Below are positions 25,657 to 34,531 of a stretch of DNA of 64,000 nucleotides, one piece after another. The notes under the pieces are model-generated. The model did not search any database, was not told the origin of the DNA, and was given only the letters and a program-made list of their open reading frames with translations. Numbering within the stretch: position 1 is the first letter of the stretch; every line of letters starts with the position of its first letter. Origin of the DNA: Arcicella sp038230735 (GTDB taxonomy: Bacteria; Bacteroidota; Bacteroidia; Cytophagales; Spirosomataceae); the NCBI GenBank assembly GCA_038230735.1, contig JBBRMR010000020.1:1-64000 (forward strand), written 5' to 3'. The position numbers were made by a program, and so were the translations under genes.

Positions 25657-27123
25657 ATGAAAAAATCACTATTATTTTTCCTTTCTTTCATCGCTTTTAC
25701 GGCAATTTCTCAAAAAAAGAAAACCACAATCTCTGTTCCTCAAAATTCTGATAAACAGACCATTATCTCAAATATTGATAAGCGTTTCGATGAATATGCA
25801 GGAATTTCTAAGCAAATCTGGAACTATGCAGAATTGGGCTACATGGAAGAAAAATCTTCTCTTTTATTACAAGATTTACTCAAAAAAGAGGGCTTCACCG
25901 TTACGTCCAACATTGCAGGAATCCCAACCGCTTTTGTGGCAACTTTTGGCGAAGGTAAACCAACCATCGGGATTTTAGGAGAATACGATGCCTTGCCAGG
26001 TCTTGCTCAAGAAGCCACGCCCGAAATAAAACCCATTCCTAATCAAAAAGGAGGACACGGTTGCGGTCACAATCTCTTTGGAACAGCATCAATAGCGGCT
26101 GCCATTGAAGTGAAAAATTGGTTGAAGGCTTCGGGACAAAAAGGCACGATAAAAATGTTCGGGTGTCCTGCCGAAGAAGGTGGTTCGGGCAAAGTTTACA
26201 TGGTACGGGAAGGTCTTTTTAACGATGTTGATGTGGTTTTGCATTGGCATCCAGGGGCTCAAAATGCTACGGAAGCGGGGACTTCTTTGGCAAATAAAAA
26301 TGCAAAATTCCGCTTCAAGGGTATCGCAACCCACGCCTCAGTTTCGCCCGAACGTGGTCGCTCGGCTTTGGATGGCGTGGAGGCGATGGATATGATGGTA
26401 AATATGATGCGGGAACACATTCCCCAAGATACTCGAATCCATTACGTGATTACGAAGGGCGGAGATGCTCCAAATGTGGTTCCTGCCTACGCTGAGGTAT
26501 ATTATTATGCTCGCCATCGAGACCGTGATATTTTACAAGGGGTTTGGAAAAGAGTAGAAAATGCGGCTCAGGGTGCTGCCCTCGGCACGGGAACGAAGGT
26601 GGAATGGGAAATTTTGGGAGGTGTTTATAACCTTTTACCCAATTTAACTTTAGCAGAAATTATGCATGCCAATTTGACCATGATTGGGGGAGTAAATTAT
26701 ACCGAAGAGGAGAAAGTATTTGCTCAGAAAATCAGTGAAACCTTAGGCGAACAAAAGCAAGCCATTGAAAATGCAGGGGTCATTAAGGATTATAAAACGG
26801 AAGGAGAAAGTGCCATCAGCGGTGGTTCAACGGATGTGGGAGATGTCAGTTGGACGGTGCCTACGATTGGTTTACGAACTGCCACTTGGGTACCAGGCTC
26901 ATCGCCCCATAGTTGGCAATCAACGGCGGCGAGTGGAATGTCAATCGGTCAAAAAGGAATGATTGTGGCAGCTAAATCCTTGGCTTGCACGGCGTTAGAC
27001 TTGTTCAAAGACCAAACCATCATCGACAAAGCAAAGGCTGAATTTATCCAAAAACGGGGAACAAATTTTAAATACGAGGCTCTTTTAGGGGATAGAAAAC
27101 CTGCGTTGGACTATCGGAAATAG
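25657..27123 (+). CDS. Exported M20-family amidohydrolase (AbgB-like)
   Basis: 488 residues with a signal peptide (cleavage after AIS/Q). The catalytic domain has ILGEYDALPGLAQ (metal Asp region), GGHGCGHNLFG (metal His), AEEGGSGK (catalytic Glu-Glu), LHWHPG, and the dimerisation domain with KGIATHASVSPERGRSALDGVE. It is most similar in layout to the p-aminobenzoyl-glutamate hydrolase subunit AbgB. Exported homologues are common in Bacteroidota, and the true substrate is unknown. Divergent from the DUF1080 gene. Confidence 0.9.
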   Translation: MKKSLLFFLSFIAFTAISQKKKTTISVPQNSDKQTIISNIDKRFDEYAGISKQIWNYAELGYMEEKSSLLLQDLLKKEGFTVTSNIAGIPTAFVATFGEGKPTIGILGEYDALPGLAQEATPEIKPIPNQKGGHGCGHNLFGTASIAAAIEVKNWLKASGQKGTIKMFGCPAEEGGSGKVYMVREGLFNDVDVVLHWHPGAQNATEAGTSLANKNAKFRFKGIATHASVSPERGRSALDGVEAMDMMVNMMREHIPQDTRIHYVITKGGDAPNVVPAYAEVYYYARHRDRDILQGVWKRVENAAQGAALGTGTKVEWEILGGVYNLLPNLTLAEIMHANLTMIGGVNYTEEEKVFAQKISETLGEQKQAIENAGVIKDYKTEGESAISGGSTDVGDVSWTVPTIGLRTATWVPGSSPHSWQSTAASGMSIGQKGMIVAAKSLACTALDLFKDQTIIDKAKAEFIQKRGTNFKYEALLGDRKPALDYRK

Positions 27124-27130
27124 GTTTATC

Positions 27131-27240
27131 AAGTCGTAAGTCAATAAGTCGTAGGTCGTAAGTAAAATAAAGCACCATTTTATTAAGTTTTCACAGAGAA
27201 ATTTTTTACTTACGACCTACGACTTACAGGCTTACGACTT
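27131..27240. repeat. Inverted pair of 7-bp repeats (AAGTCGT type)
   Basis: The left arm 27131-27165 has units AAGTCGT, AAGTCGT, AGGTCGT and AAGTAAA. The right arm 27208-27240 is the reverse complement (CTTACGAC, CTACGACT, TTACGACTT). It fills the space between the convergent M20 and MDR genes and can fold into a long hairpin. Confidence 0.8.
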
Positions 27241-27243
27241 TAA

Positions 27244-28239
27244 TTAAACCTCCAAAATCAACTTCCCAAAATTCTTACCCGAAAACAACATCATCAAAGT
27301 TGGCAAGAAATTACGGATTCCTTTTTGGATATCTACTTTCGAGTGCAGCTTTCCTTCATGAATCCAACCCGCCATTTCTTTGGCGGCGGTTCCGTAATTG
27401 GCGGCATTATCAAAAACCACGATTCCTTCCATTCTGGCACGATTTACCAACAATGAAAGATAATTTGAAGGTCCTTTTACGGGTTCGGTATTGTTGTATT
27501 GTGAGATAGCTCCGCAGATGACAATTCTTGCTCGGAGGTTAATTTGTCCCAAAACAATATCCAAAATCTCACCGCCCACGTTGTCAAAATACACGTCAAT
27601 TCCTTGTGGACAAGCCGTTCTGAGGGCTTTTCTAACGTCCTCGGTTTTGTAATTAATACAGGCATCAAAGCCCAATTCGTTTACGCAATAATCACATTTC
27701 TCTTGGTCGCCCGCAATACCAATCACTCGGCAACCTTTGATTTTGGCAATTTGTCCAACCACACTTCCCACCGCACCCGATGCACCCGAAACTACCACGG
27801 TTTCGCCTTCTTTGGGTTGCCCCGTGTTCAAAATTCCGAAATATGCCGTCATACCTGGCATTCCCAAAGTGGCTAAGTACGTGGTCAAAGGGGCAATTTT
27901 AGTATCAACTTTTACTAAATCTTTACCGTTTGAAACGCCAAATTCCTGCACGCCCCAACCACCCGTAACGTAATCGCCAACGGCAAAATTTGGGTTATTT
28001 GATTCTACTACTTCCCCAGCCGTTCCCGCTCTGAATACTTCGCCAATTTGGATAGGTTTGATGTACGATTTACCATCATTCATCCAACCACGCATGGCAG
28101 GGTCGAGGGAGATGTATTTTGTTTTTACCAAAACCTCACCGTCCTGAATCGTAGGCACGGCGGTTTCTTCAATCAATAAATCTGTTTCTTTGGGATTCCC
28201 GACGGGACGAGCCGCCAATTTTACTTGGGTATTAGTCAT
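27244..28239 (-). CDS. NADP-dependent medium-chain oxidoreductase (CurA-like)
   Basis: 331 residues of the zinc-free MDR superfamily. The N-terminal GroES-like domain contains YISLDPAMRGWMNDG, typical of the prostaglandin-reductase/CurA/alkenal-reductase branch. VVVSGASGAVGSVVGQIAKIKG gives the nucleotide-binding loop near residues 148-170, and VYFDNVGGEILD follows. It probably reduces alpha,beta-unsaturated carbonyls with NADPH in the cytosol. No Zn ligands are seen. No operon partner. Confidence 0.9.
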   Translation of the reverse strand: MTNTQVKLAARPVGNPKETDLLIEETAVPTIQDGEVLVKTKYISLDPAMRGWMNDGKSYIKPIQIGEVFRAGTAGEVVESNNPNFAVGDYVTGGWGVQEFGVSNGKDLVKVDTKIAPLTTYLATLGMPGMTAYFGILNTGQPKEGETVVVSGASGAVGSVVGQIAKIKGCRVIGIAGDQEKCDYCVNELGFDACINYKTEDVRKALRTACPQGIDVYFDNVGGEILDIVLGQINLRARIVICGAISQYNNTEPVKGPSNYLSLLVNRARMEGIVVFDNAANYGTAAKEMAGWIHEGKLHSKVDIQKGIRNFLPTLMMLFSGKNFGKLILEV

Positions 28240-28328
28240 GGGATTTGTGAAGTTTTTGGAATGATATTTTCAGTAAATTTCCATAAATCTCAACCATTAT
28301 CCAAGACAATTTAACCACTCTTATAAAA

Positions 28329-28362
28329 TTGGTAAAAATTAGGTCGTTTTCTGATACATTTG
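28329..28362 (+). promoter_or_regulatory. Candidate Bacteroidota-type promoter
   Basis: TACATTTG at 28355-28362 matches the -7 consensus TAnnTTTG, with a TTG at 28329-28331 as a possible -33 box (spacing 23, slightly long). The ATG follows 22 bases later. Confidence 0.4.
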
Positions 28363-28384
28363 TATCAACAAAATCAAAACAATT

Positions 28385-29065
28385 ATGACAATCATCCGCA
28401 AAAATTCATTTATCCGTAAAGTCAAAGACATCTCCATCAGTGGCTCATTGGCTTTGGCTATTTTGGGCAATGCTGTTATGCTGCAAAGTTGCGGCAGTAG
28501 CAATGCTGACGATGATGAAGATACTGATTATGAGGAAGTTGAAGCTTATACCAAAGGCGTAAAAACCTATATTTTAGAAACGAAAAAAGGTGAATTTAAG
28601 ATTACGGATGAGGTGGAAGTTCCTGCCGATAGTTCCGTTGCTATTGTAACGTATTTGGATGGCAGAAAGGAAACGCTTTCCTCACAAGCCGTTAAAGCCT
28701 TGATTGACAATGATATAAAAACAAATTCGGCTTCCGTTGGGCAAAGCAACACACTCTCAAATGCTCTTTTGTTTGGTGGAATGGGATATTTATTGGCAAA
28801 AACCATTAGTCCAAATTATTCTAATTATCGCCCCGACTTAAATCCTAAAACGAGTAAATCAACCGATACCACTCAACGCCGCAGACATCATTCGGGCTTT
28901 TTCTTTTTTCCGATGATGGGTCGTTTTTATTCATCCCAAAATGCCTTCCAAAAGTCAAGCGGAATCCACGAAAATATTGGTAATTCACGCATGATTACGA
29001 CCAGACCTGTGGGTGGACGAAGTGGTTTTTTTAGAAGCACAGGGAGAGGGGGATTTAGAGGATAA
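28385..29065 (+). CDS. Lipoprotein resembling the UPF0323 family
   Basis: 226 residues. An N-terminal hydrophobic stretch ends in the lipobox LQSC (Cys near residue 36) and is followed by an acidic run. A small beta domain (KGEFKITDEVEVPADSSVAIV, then LDGRKETLSSQAVKALIDND) comes next. A Gly-rich hydrophobic segment (LLFGGMGYLLA) and a basic, Gly/Arg/Ser-rich C-terminus complete it. The order recalls UPF0323 lipoproteins of Campylobacterota, which also sit next to a glutathionylspermidine-synthase-like gene. That resemblance is from memory, not a search. Function unknown. Confidence 0.6.
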   Translation: MTIIRKNSFIRKVKDISISGSLALAILGNAVMLQSCGSSNADDDEDTDYEEVEAYTKGVKTYILETKKGEFKITDEVEVPADSSVAIVTYLDGRKETLSSQAVKALIDNDIKTNSASVGQSNTLSNALLFGGMGYLLAKTISPNYSNYRPDLNPKTSKSTDTTQRRRHHSGFFFFPMMGRFYSSQNAFQKSSGIHENIGNSRMITTRPVGGRSGFFRSTGRGGFRG

Positions 29066-29080
29066 TTTCGAAATAATGGT

Positions 29081-29243
29081 ACACGGATGACACGGATAAA
29101 AATTTTGTTTTTTTGCCTTTGTTGGTGTTTTCACCAACAAATCGGACTCCATTTTGTTGGTGAAAACACCAACAAAGGCAACAAAGTGGAATCTTAAGTA
29201 ATATTTTAATTCAATCCGTGTCAAATCCGTTAAATCCGTGTTC
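29081..29243. repeat. Composite nested inverted repeat
   Basis: The outer pair is ACACGGATG tandem units at 29081-29098 and the complementary AATCCGTGTC units at 29213-29243. Inside is a 29-bp perfect inverted repeat (29113-29141 with 29153-29181, 11-base loop), each arm of which is itself a hairpin (TTGGTG-N4-CACCAA). It fills most of the gap between the lipoprotein and ATP-grasp genes. Confidence 0.85.
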
Positions 29244-29260
29244 CATAAATTAGCACAAAA

Positions 29261-30427
29261 ATGAACTTCAAAAAACTAAATATTTCCCCAAAAATCTCCC
29301 TCCAAAATGCGGGTTGGGATTGGATGTTGGGCGAAAATACTTTGCCTTATATTACCGATGAAATGGTGATTATTTCTGAAAAAGAAGCCGAAAATTATTA
29401 TGAAGCGGGTAATCAATTATACGAAATGTTTATTGAAGCTGCTCAGTATGTGATTGATAATGAACGCTTTGCAGAATTGGGTATTCCAGAAAATCTGATT
29501 GACTTAATAAAATATTCGTGGGGAAACGATAAACAATGGCATCTTTACGGACGCTTTGATTTGAGTGGAGGATTGGACGGAAAGCCCATAAAACTCATCG
29601 AATTTAATGCCGACACCGCCACTTGTATTCCCGAAACTGCCGTAGTGCAATGGGCATCTTTGAAAGCAAACGGCTTGGATGAAAGCGGACAATTTAATAC
29701 GCTTTACGAAGCCCTGACCGAGCAATTCAGAGAATTAAAACGTCAAAACTCAGAATTTGAACCAACGCTTTTAATTTCCACAATGGAAGGCTATCCCGAA
29801 GACGATACCAATATGCAAGTCTTAGGGGAAGCCGCCCGTGAGGCTGGTTTTGAAGTAGCTTTCGAACACATCGAAAACGTAGAATTTTCAGCGGAAGGGA
29901 TTTATAAACAGAACGCAGAAGATGGCAGTTTTACCAAATTTGATTTTTATTTCAAACTTGTGCCTTGGGAATATATTGGTTGGGATGAACCCGAATTGGC
30001 AGCAAGTCTCACAAACATCGTGAAGACTAAAAAAGCCGTTGTAATGAATCCAGCCTATACTTTATTGTTTCAATCGAAAGGAATTTTGAAGATTTTGTGG
30101 GATTTATTTCCGAATCATCCGCTATTATTACAGACTGAAAACCAACCACTTATCAATAATTCCTGCGTTCAGAAAGTCTTGTTTGGGCGTGAAGGGGCGA
30201 ATGTCAAGATTCTTTCTCCCGTGGGTGTAACACTTGATAAAACCGAAGGAGATTATTTTGAACAAGCCTCTATTTATCAACAATACACCGAATTCCTACA
30301 AGATAAATCAAATAATTATTACCAAGCAGGACTCTTCTTTTCGGGCGAAAGTTGCGCATTGGGATTCAGAAAAGGCGGGAGGATTATTGATAATAAGGCT
30401 ACTTTTTGTGGGCATTTGGTGGAGTAG
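29261..30427 (+). CDS. Glutathionylspermidine synthase-like ATP-grasp protein
   Basis: 388 residues homologous to the C-terminal synthetase half of E. coli Gss and to YgiC/YjfC. Markers are the N-terminal GWDWMLGE region, YGRFDLSGGLDGKPIKLIEFNADTATCIPE (about 103-130), KFDFYFKLVPWEYIGWDEPE, MNPAYTLLFQSKGILKILWDLFPNHP, and the C-terminal SCALGFRKGGRIIDN. YgiC relatives are ATP-dependent ligases of unknown substrate rather than proven glutathionylspermidine synthases. The amidase domain is absent. Likely partner: the lipoprotein gene just upstream. Confidence 0.87.
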   Translation: MNFKKLNISPKISLQNAGWDWMLGENTLPYITDEMVIISEKEAENYYEAGNQLYEMFIEAAQYVIDNERFAELGIPENLIDLIKYSWGNDKQWHLYGRFDLSGGLDGKPIKLIEFNADTATCIPETAVVQWASLKANGLDESGQFNTLYEALTEQFRELKRQNSEFEPTLLISTMEGYPEDDTNMQVLGEAAREAGFEVAFEHIENVEFSAEGIYKQNAEDGSFTKFDFYFKLVPWEYIGWDEPELAASLTNIVKTKKAVVMNPAYTLLFQSKGILKILWDLFPNHPLLLQTENQPLINNSCVQKVLFGREGANVKILSPVGVTLDKTEGDYFEQASIYQQYTEFLQDKSNNYYQAGLFFSGESCALGFRKGGRIIDNKATFCGHLVE

Positions 30428-30439
30428 TTTTTGATGTTT

Positions 30440-30493
30440 GATGCTCGTTTCTTGATGTTCGGGGCAAACCGAACATCAAGCATCGAAATACGA
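30440..30493. repeat. Hairpin built of 7-bp units (TGATGTT type)
   Basis: The perfect 12-bp stem CTTGATGTTCGG/CCGAACATCAAG (30451-30480) has a six-base loop. The flanks continue the TGATGTT/TGATGCT heptamers. It may double as the terminator of the ATP-grasp gene. Confidence 0.65.
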
Positions 30494-30581
30494 ATAACTG
30501 CTTATTTGTCGGCTCGCTTACTTTTTGGAAACTTCAGAAGTTGGATATTTGCATTATTATTAACTTCAAATATTCCATCAA

Positions 30582-31157
30582 ATGAAAAAATTACTCACAA
30601 TACTCCTGACTTTCAGCGTATTATCAGTTTTTGCCCAAGATAAACCAGTGGCTCTCAAAGTTGGCGATAAAGCTCCTGATTTTATGGTAAAAGACCATGC
30701 TGGTAAAATGGTTAGCCTCAAAAAAATGACCCAAAAAGGAAAGGTCGTAGTGATGTTTTATCGGGGAGCTTGGTGTCCGTATTGCAATAAATACATGAGT
30801 CAATTGGAGCAATCACTATCAGAATTTAGTGCTAAAAATGCCACCGTTATCGCCGTTACGCCCGAAACTGACGAGTCTATCAATAAGGCAATTGACAAGA
30901 CAAAAGCGACATTTTCAGTCATTTACGATAAAGACCGTTCAATTATGAAAAACTGGAAAGTTGCTTATTCATTGTCTGATGATATGAAGGTAAAATATAA
31001 AGGCTACGGAATGGATTTAGAAAAACAGCAAGGTGATTGGATGTTGCCCGTGCCAGCCACGTATGTAGTGGGAAAGGATTGTAAAATTGAATTCGTCCAT
31101 TTTGACGAAAATTTCCAAAAACGGGCGGAGGTTGCGGATATTTTGAAGGTTTTGTAA
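30582..31157 (+). CDS. Exported peroxiredoxin-like (AhpC/TSA) thioredoxin-fold protein
   Basis: 191 residues with a signal peptide (cleavage after SVFAQ). The thioredoxin fold begins LKVGDKAPDFMVKDHAGKMVSL. The active site GAWCPYC (Cys at about 65 and 68) combines a peroxiredoxin-like resolving arrangement with a CxxC pair, as in the AhpC/TSA group called peroxiredoxin-like family in Bacteroidota. It is predicted to act in the periplasm as a thiol peroxidase or thiol-disulfide reductase. Terminated by a strong hairpin. Confidence 0.88.
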   Translation: MKKLLTILLTFSVLSVFAQDKPVALKVGDKAPDFMVKDHAGKMVSLKKMTQKGKVVVMFYRGAWCPYCNKYMSQLEQSLSEFSAKNATVIAVTPETDESINKAIDKTKATFSVIYDKDRSIMKNWKVAYSLSDDMKVKYKGYGMDLEKQQGDWMLPVPATYVVGKDCKIEFVHFDENFQKRAEVADILKVL

Positions 31158-31180
31158 AGATTGGTATAGCAAATAATAAA

Positions 31181-31215
31181 CTCCTCACAAGTTTTTAAGA
31201 CTTGTGAGGAGTTTT
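31181..31215 (+). terminator. Terminator after the peroxiredoxin-like gene
   Basis: Perfect 12-bp stem CTCCTCACAAGT/ACTTGTGAGGAG followed by TTTTGTTTT. Confidence 0.9.
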
Positions 31216-31275
31216 GTTTTAAGACATTACTATCTTTACCATTCAAAATTCAAATCCAAAAAATCAACAAAAACC

Positions 31276-33183
31276 ATGAAAAAAATTATCGTTTTATTAT
31301 TAAGTACATTTTCGGTATTTGCCCAAAATAATATCATTCCTGCCCCCGTGAGTTATGAGAATGTGATGGGAACGGGTATGAGTATGTTTATGCTGGATGC
31401 CCGCACGAGTATAGAGGTAACGGATGAAAATCCCGAAGCGAAGAAAATAGCCGAAAATTTAGTAAATTCTTTGGGTTTTATGGCAGGACAAAAGCCCGTT
31501 TTTAAGAAAGTACCAACGCCCACGATGCAGGACAAGGTGATGATTTTTACCTTAAATAAAACTGCTAATGCAAAATTGGGTAACGAAGGTTATACCCTTG
31601 ATGTGGATGGCTCAACGATAAAAATGACTGCTAATAAGCCCGCAGGACTGTTTTATGCTACGCAAACACTCCGTCAGTTGATGCCCGCACAGGCTGAAAA
31701 TAAAGATTTTCCGATGGGAATGTATCCGATAATGGGTTGCAAAATAACGGATTATCCACGTTTCGGATGGAGAGGGTTGATGTTGGATGTAAGCCGCCAT
31801 TTTTTCACGAAAGATGAAGTAAAAAATTATATTGATTTGATGGCTCGCTATAAATTTAACACTTTTCATTGGCATTTGGTGGATGATAATGGCTGGAGAA
31901 TTGAGATAAAATCGTTACCAAAATTGACCGAAATTGGTTCAAAAAGAGTGGAAAGATTTGGTCATTATGGTAATCATGAAGAGCCAAAAGAAGGCGAACC
32001 AGCCACTTACGGCGGTTTTTATACCCAAGATGAAATCAAGGAAGTAATTCAATATGCAACAGAACGCCACGTAACGATTATACCCGAAATTGATGTGCCT
32101 GGACACAGCATGGCAGTTTTGGCGGCTTACCCAGAATTATCAACGCAAAAAGAGGTTAAACGTTACGTGAATCCAGGAACAAAGTTTTCGGAATGGTTCC
32201 CAGACGGTACTTTCAAGATGCTTACTGAAAATACGTTAAATCCATCTGACGATAAAGTTTATGAGTTTTTGGATAAGGTTTTTACGGAAGTAGCTACACT
32301 TTTTCCAAACAAATATATTCATATTGGAGCAGATGAAGCCTATCATGGATTTTGGGAGAAAGATGCTGGTTGTCAGGATTTTATGAAGAAAAATAATTTG
32401 AAAGATACCCATGAATTACAAAGTTATTTCGTGAAAAGATTGGAAAAGATTATCAATAAAAAGGGTAAAACTTTAATGGGTTGGGATGAAATTTTGGAAG
32501 GTGGACTTGCCCCAAATGCAGCCGTTATGAGCTGGAGAGGTATGAAGGGTGGCATTGAAGCCGCCAAACAAAAGCATGATGTAGTAATGTCGCCAACTAC
32601 TTTTGCTTACTTGGATTATATGCAAGGCGACCCCACTATTGAAAATCCGATTTATTCGAGTTTATCATTGAAAAAAGCCTATTCATTTGAGCCTGTTCCA
32701 GACAGCACCGATGCCAAATATATCTTGGGTGGACAAGCTAATTTATGGACAGAAAATATTCAAAACTATCGTCACGCCTTGTATATGACTTATCCGAGGG
32801 CATTTGCGATAAGTGAATCCGTTTGGAGTCCGAAAGAAAAGAAGAATTGGGATAGTTTTATTGGCAGAACGGAAGTGCATTTTAGTCGTTTTGATGCGGC
32901 AAATTTGAAAATTAGTAAAGCCGTTTATGATGCCATTGTTACCACGAAAAAAGATGGTGAAAAATTGATATGTGAAATGGCTTGTGATGTGCCAGGAACT
33001 GAGATTTATTACACTTGGGACGATACTTTTCCAGATAAATTTTCGCCAAAATACTCAGAACCAATTGAAATTCCGAAAGGCGTTGATTTAACTTTAAAAG
33101 TTGTTACTATTCGTAATGGACAGCCAACGGGCAGAATGTTGATGATTCCGAGGGCGGCTTTGGAGAAGCGGACTAAGAAGTGA
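31276..33183 (+). CDS. Glycoside hydrolase family 20 beta-N-acetylhexosaminidase
   Basis: 635 residues from the ATG at 31276, which begins a signal peptide (cleavage after SVFAQ); an upstream in-frame extension is not used. The GH20b domain (about 25-145) is followed by the TIM barrel with RFGWRGLMLDVSRHF, HWHLVDDNGWR, EIDVPGHSMA, and the catalytic Asp-Glu pair in HIGADEAYHG (about 352-353), then QANLWTENI. A C-terminal beta domain (about 560-635) resembles CHB_HEX_C. It removes terminal GlcNAc/GalNAc from glycans or chitin fragments after export. Ends at a bidirectional terminator. Confidence 0.95.
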   Translation: MKKIIVLLLSTFSVFAQNNIIPAPVSYENVMGTGMSMFMLDARTSIEVTDENPEAKKIAENLVNSLGFMAGQKPVFKKVPTPTMQDKVMIFTLNKTANAKLGNEGYTLDVDGSTIKMTANKPAGLFYATQTLRQLMPAQAENKDFPMGMYPIMGCKITDYPRFGWRGLMLDVSRHFFTKDEVKNYIDLMARYKFNTFHWHLVDDNGWRIEIKSLPKLTEIGSKRVERFGHYGNHEEPKEGEPATYGGFYTQDEIKEVIQYATERHVTIIPEIDVPGHSMAVLAAYPELSTQKEVKRYVNPGTKFSEWFPDGTFKMLTENTLNPSDDKVYEFLDKVFTEVATLFPNKYIHIGADEAYHGFWEKDAGCQDFMKKNNLKDTHELQSYFVKRLEKIINKKGKTLMGWDEILEGGLAPNAAVMSWRGMKGGIEAAKQKHDVVMSPTTFAYLDYMQGDPTIENPIYSSLSLKKAYSFEPVPDSTDAKYILGGQANLWTENIQNYRHALYMTYPRAFAISESVWSPKEKKNWDSFIGRTEVHFSRFDAANLKISKAVYDAIVTTKKDGEKLICEMACDVPGTEIYYTWDDTFPDKFSPKYSEPIEIPKGVDLTLKVVTIRNGQPTGRMLMIPRAALEKRTKK

Positions 33184-33198
33184 TTTGGCTGTATTTAT

Positions 33199-33243
33199 AA
33201 AAAAGGCAGGGCTTCCGTTGTTTCAGAAGCCCTGCCTTTTTTT
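33199..33243. terminator. Bidirectional terminator between GH20 and the histidine kinase
   Basis: The stem AAAAGGCAGGGCTTC/GAAGCCCTGCCTTTT has A/T runs on both sides and separates two convergent genes. Confidence 0.9.
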
Positions 33244-33255
33244 GTACCTAAAATT

Positions 33256-34308
33256 TCACCCTTCCAAAGGAAAAATCACCACCGCCGTAACCCACTTATC
33301 CTCTTCAAAAATAGTAAAAGATGCCTTTCCTCTAAAATTAATCTTTAAGCGTTTTTTCAAATTTTCTAAACCAATACCCGTATTTTCATCCGTAAAATTG
33401 GGTTCTTGGTTTAATGAACCAACATTCATTACTTTCAGAATTAAATCCGTATTGTTTTTCTCACCCGAGACCTTGATTACGCCCCCTTTTTTATGTTTCC
33501 CTATTCCATGTTTAATGGCGTTCTCCGCTAAAATTTGTAAACAAAAAGGTAATACTTTATATTTTTTTAAGTTATTAGGAATATCAACTTCAAGAATAAG
33601 ACGGTCTTGAAATCTTAGTTTTTCAATGGCTAAATAATTTTCTAAAATCTCACTTTCTTCACTCAGAGAAATATTTTCATCCAACTTAGTCTTTAAGGAA
33701 AGTCTCAGTAAATCAGACAGTTGTCCGATGGCTTCTCGTGATTGATTTGGATTAATTAATACCAAGGCTCGGATTCCATTAAGGGCATTGAATAGAAAGT
33801 GAGGATTTAACTGTTTCCGTAATCGGTCAAGTTCAGAATCATGTAAAGATTTCAATAATCCGATTTCTCTTTCTTTCAAAGTTTGTGCGTACCTAAAAAG
33901 ATGAAAACCCACAAACCAAGGAATCAAATCCCAAATACATGCAAACAAATAATCCAAACGCATTTCGGTGGTAAAATGAACATTTTCCCAATTTTTGTAA
34001 TGATAAATAAACCCATGAGAATTTATCAAGAAAAATACTCCCCCAGACGTAATAACCCCCACCACAGGAGCAATAAAGAGCATTTTATGAGATTTACCCA
34101 TATCATCAATTTTGATGTAAAATAATCTATACAGATAAGTTATAATAACCATTGAACTGAAGTGAAGTACATAGAAGAGAAGAATGGTAATGGTATTACC
34201 CTCGGGAAGTTTATAAGTAGGAAGTGTTGTATAGGCTATGTAAATAGTCCACCAAGTGAGGTGCATTCTCCAAAAGAACATCTCCTTTTTTCGGATCATT
34301 AGTAGCAA
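33256..34308 (-). CDS. LytS/YehU-type sensor histidine kinase
   Basis: 350 residues. The N-terminal half (about 15-150) has four membrane helices without a recognisable extracellular sensor. The cytosolic His_kinase domain follows, with the phospho-acceptor motif LRKQLNPHFLFNALN (about 165-180), then a HATPase with LAENAIKHG and TGIGLENLKKRL. Such kinases normally pair with a LytTR response regulator, but none is adjacent: the flanking genes are GH20 (convergent) and coaBC (divergent). The partner must lie elsewhere. Confidence 0.92.
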   Translation of the reverse strand: MLLMIRKKEMFFWRMHLTWWTIYIAYTTLPTYKLPEGNTITILLFYVLHFSSMVIITYLYRLFYIKIDDMGKSHKMLFIAPVVGVITSGGVFFLINSHGFIYHYKNWENVHFTTEMRLDYLFACIWDLIPWFVGFHLFRYAQTLKEREIGLLKSLHDSELDRLRKQLNPHFLFNALNGIRALVLINPNQSREAIGQLSDLLRLSLKTKLDENISLSEESEILENYLAIEKLRFQDRLILEVDIPNNLKKYKVLPFCLQILAENAIKHGIGKHKKGGVIKVSGEKNNTDLILKVMNVGSLNQEPNFTDENTGIGLENLKKRLKINFRGKASFTIFEEDKWVTAVVIFPLEG

Positions 34309-34498
34309 GGATAATAATGTAATTGTAAATAAAATAAAGAGTTTTCAATAATAAAAATAGATTTTAAAAATTATTTTTATTCACTTGAAAATTAGTCTTA
34401 AATGATAAAAAGGTATTGTTAGCGTTTTGTAATGTAAAATTGAAGTATTATTTTTAACCATTTTAGATTGTTAATCATCGTTTTTAAATTGAAATTCA

Positions 34499-34506
34499 TA
34501 AATTTG
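34499..34506 (+). promoter_or_regulatory. Candidate -7 box for coaBC
   Basis: TAAATTTG fits the Bacteroidota TAnnTTTG -7 consensus and lies 26 bases before the ATG. No convincing -33 box is seen. Confidence 0.3.
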
Positions 34507-34531
34507 ATTTGATTTTACTCCAAATTTCTCA

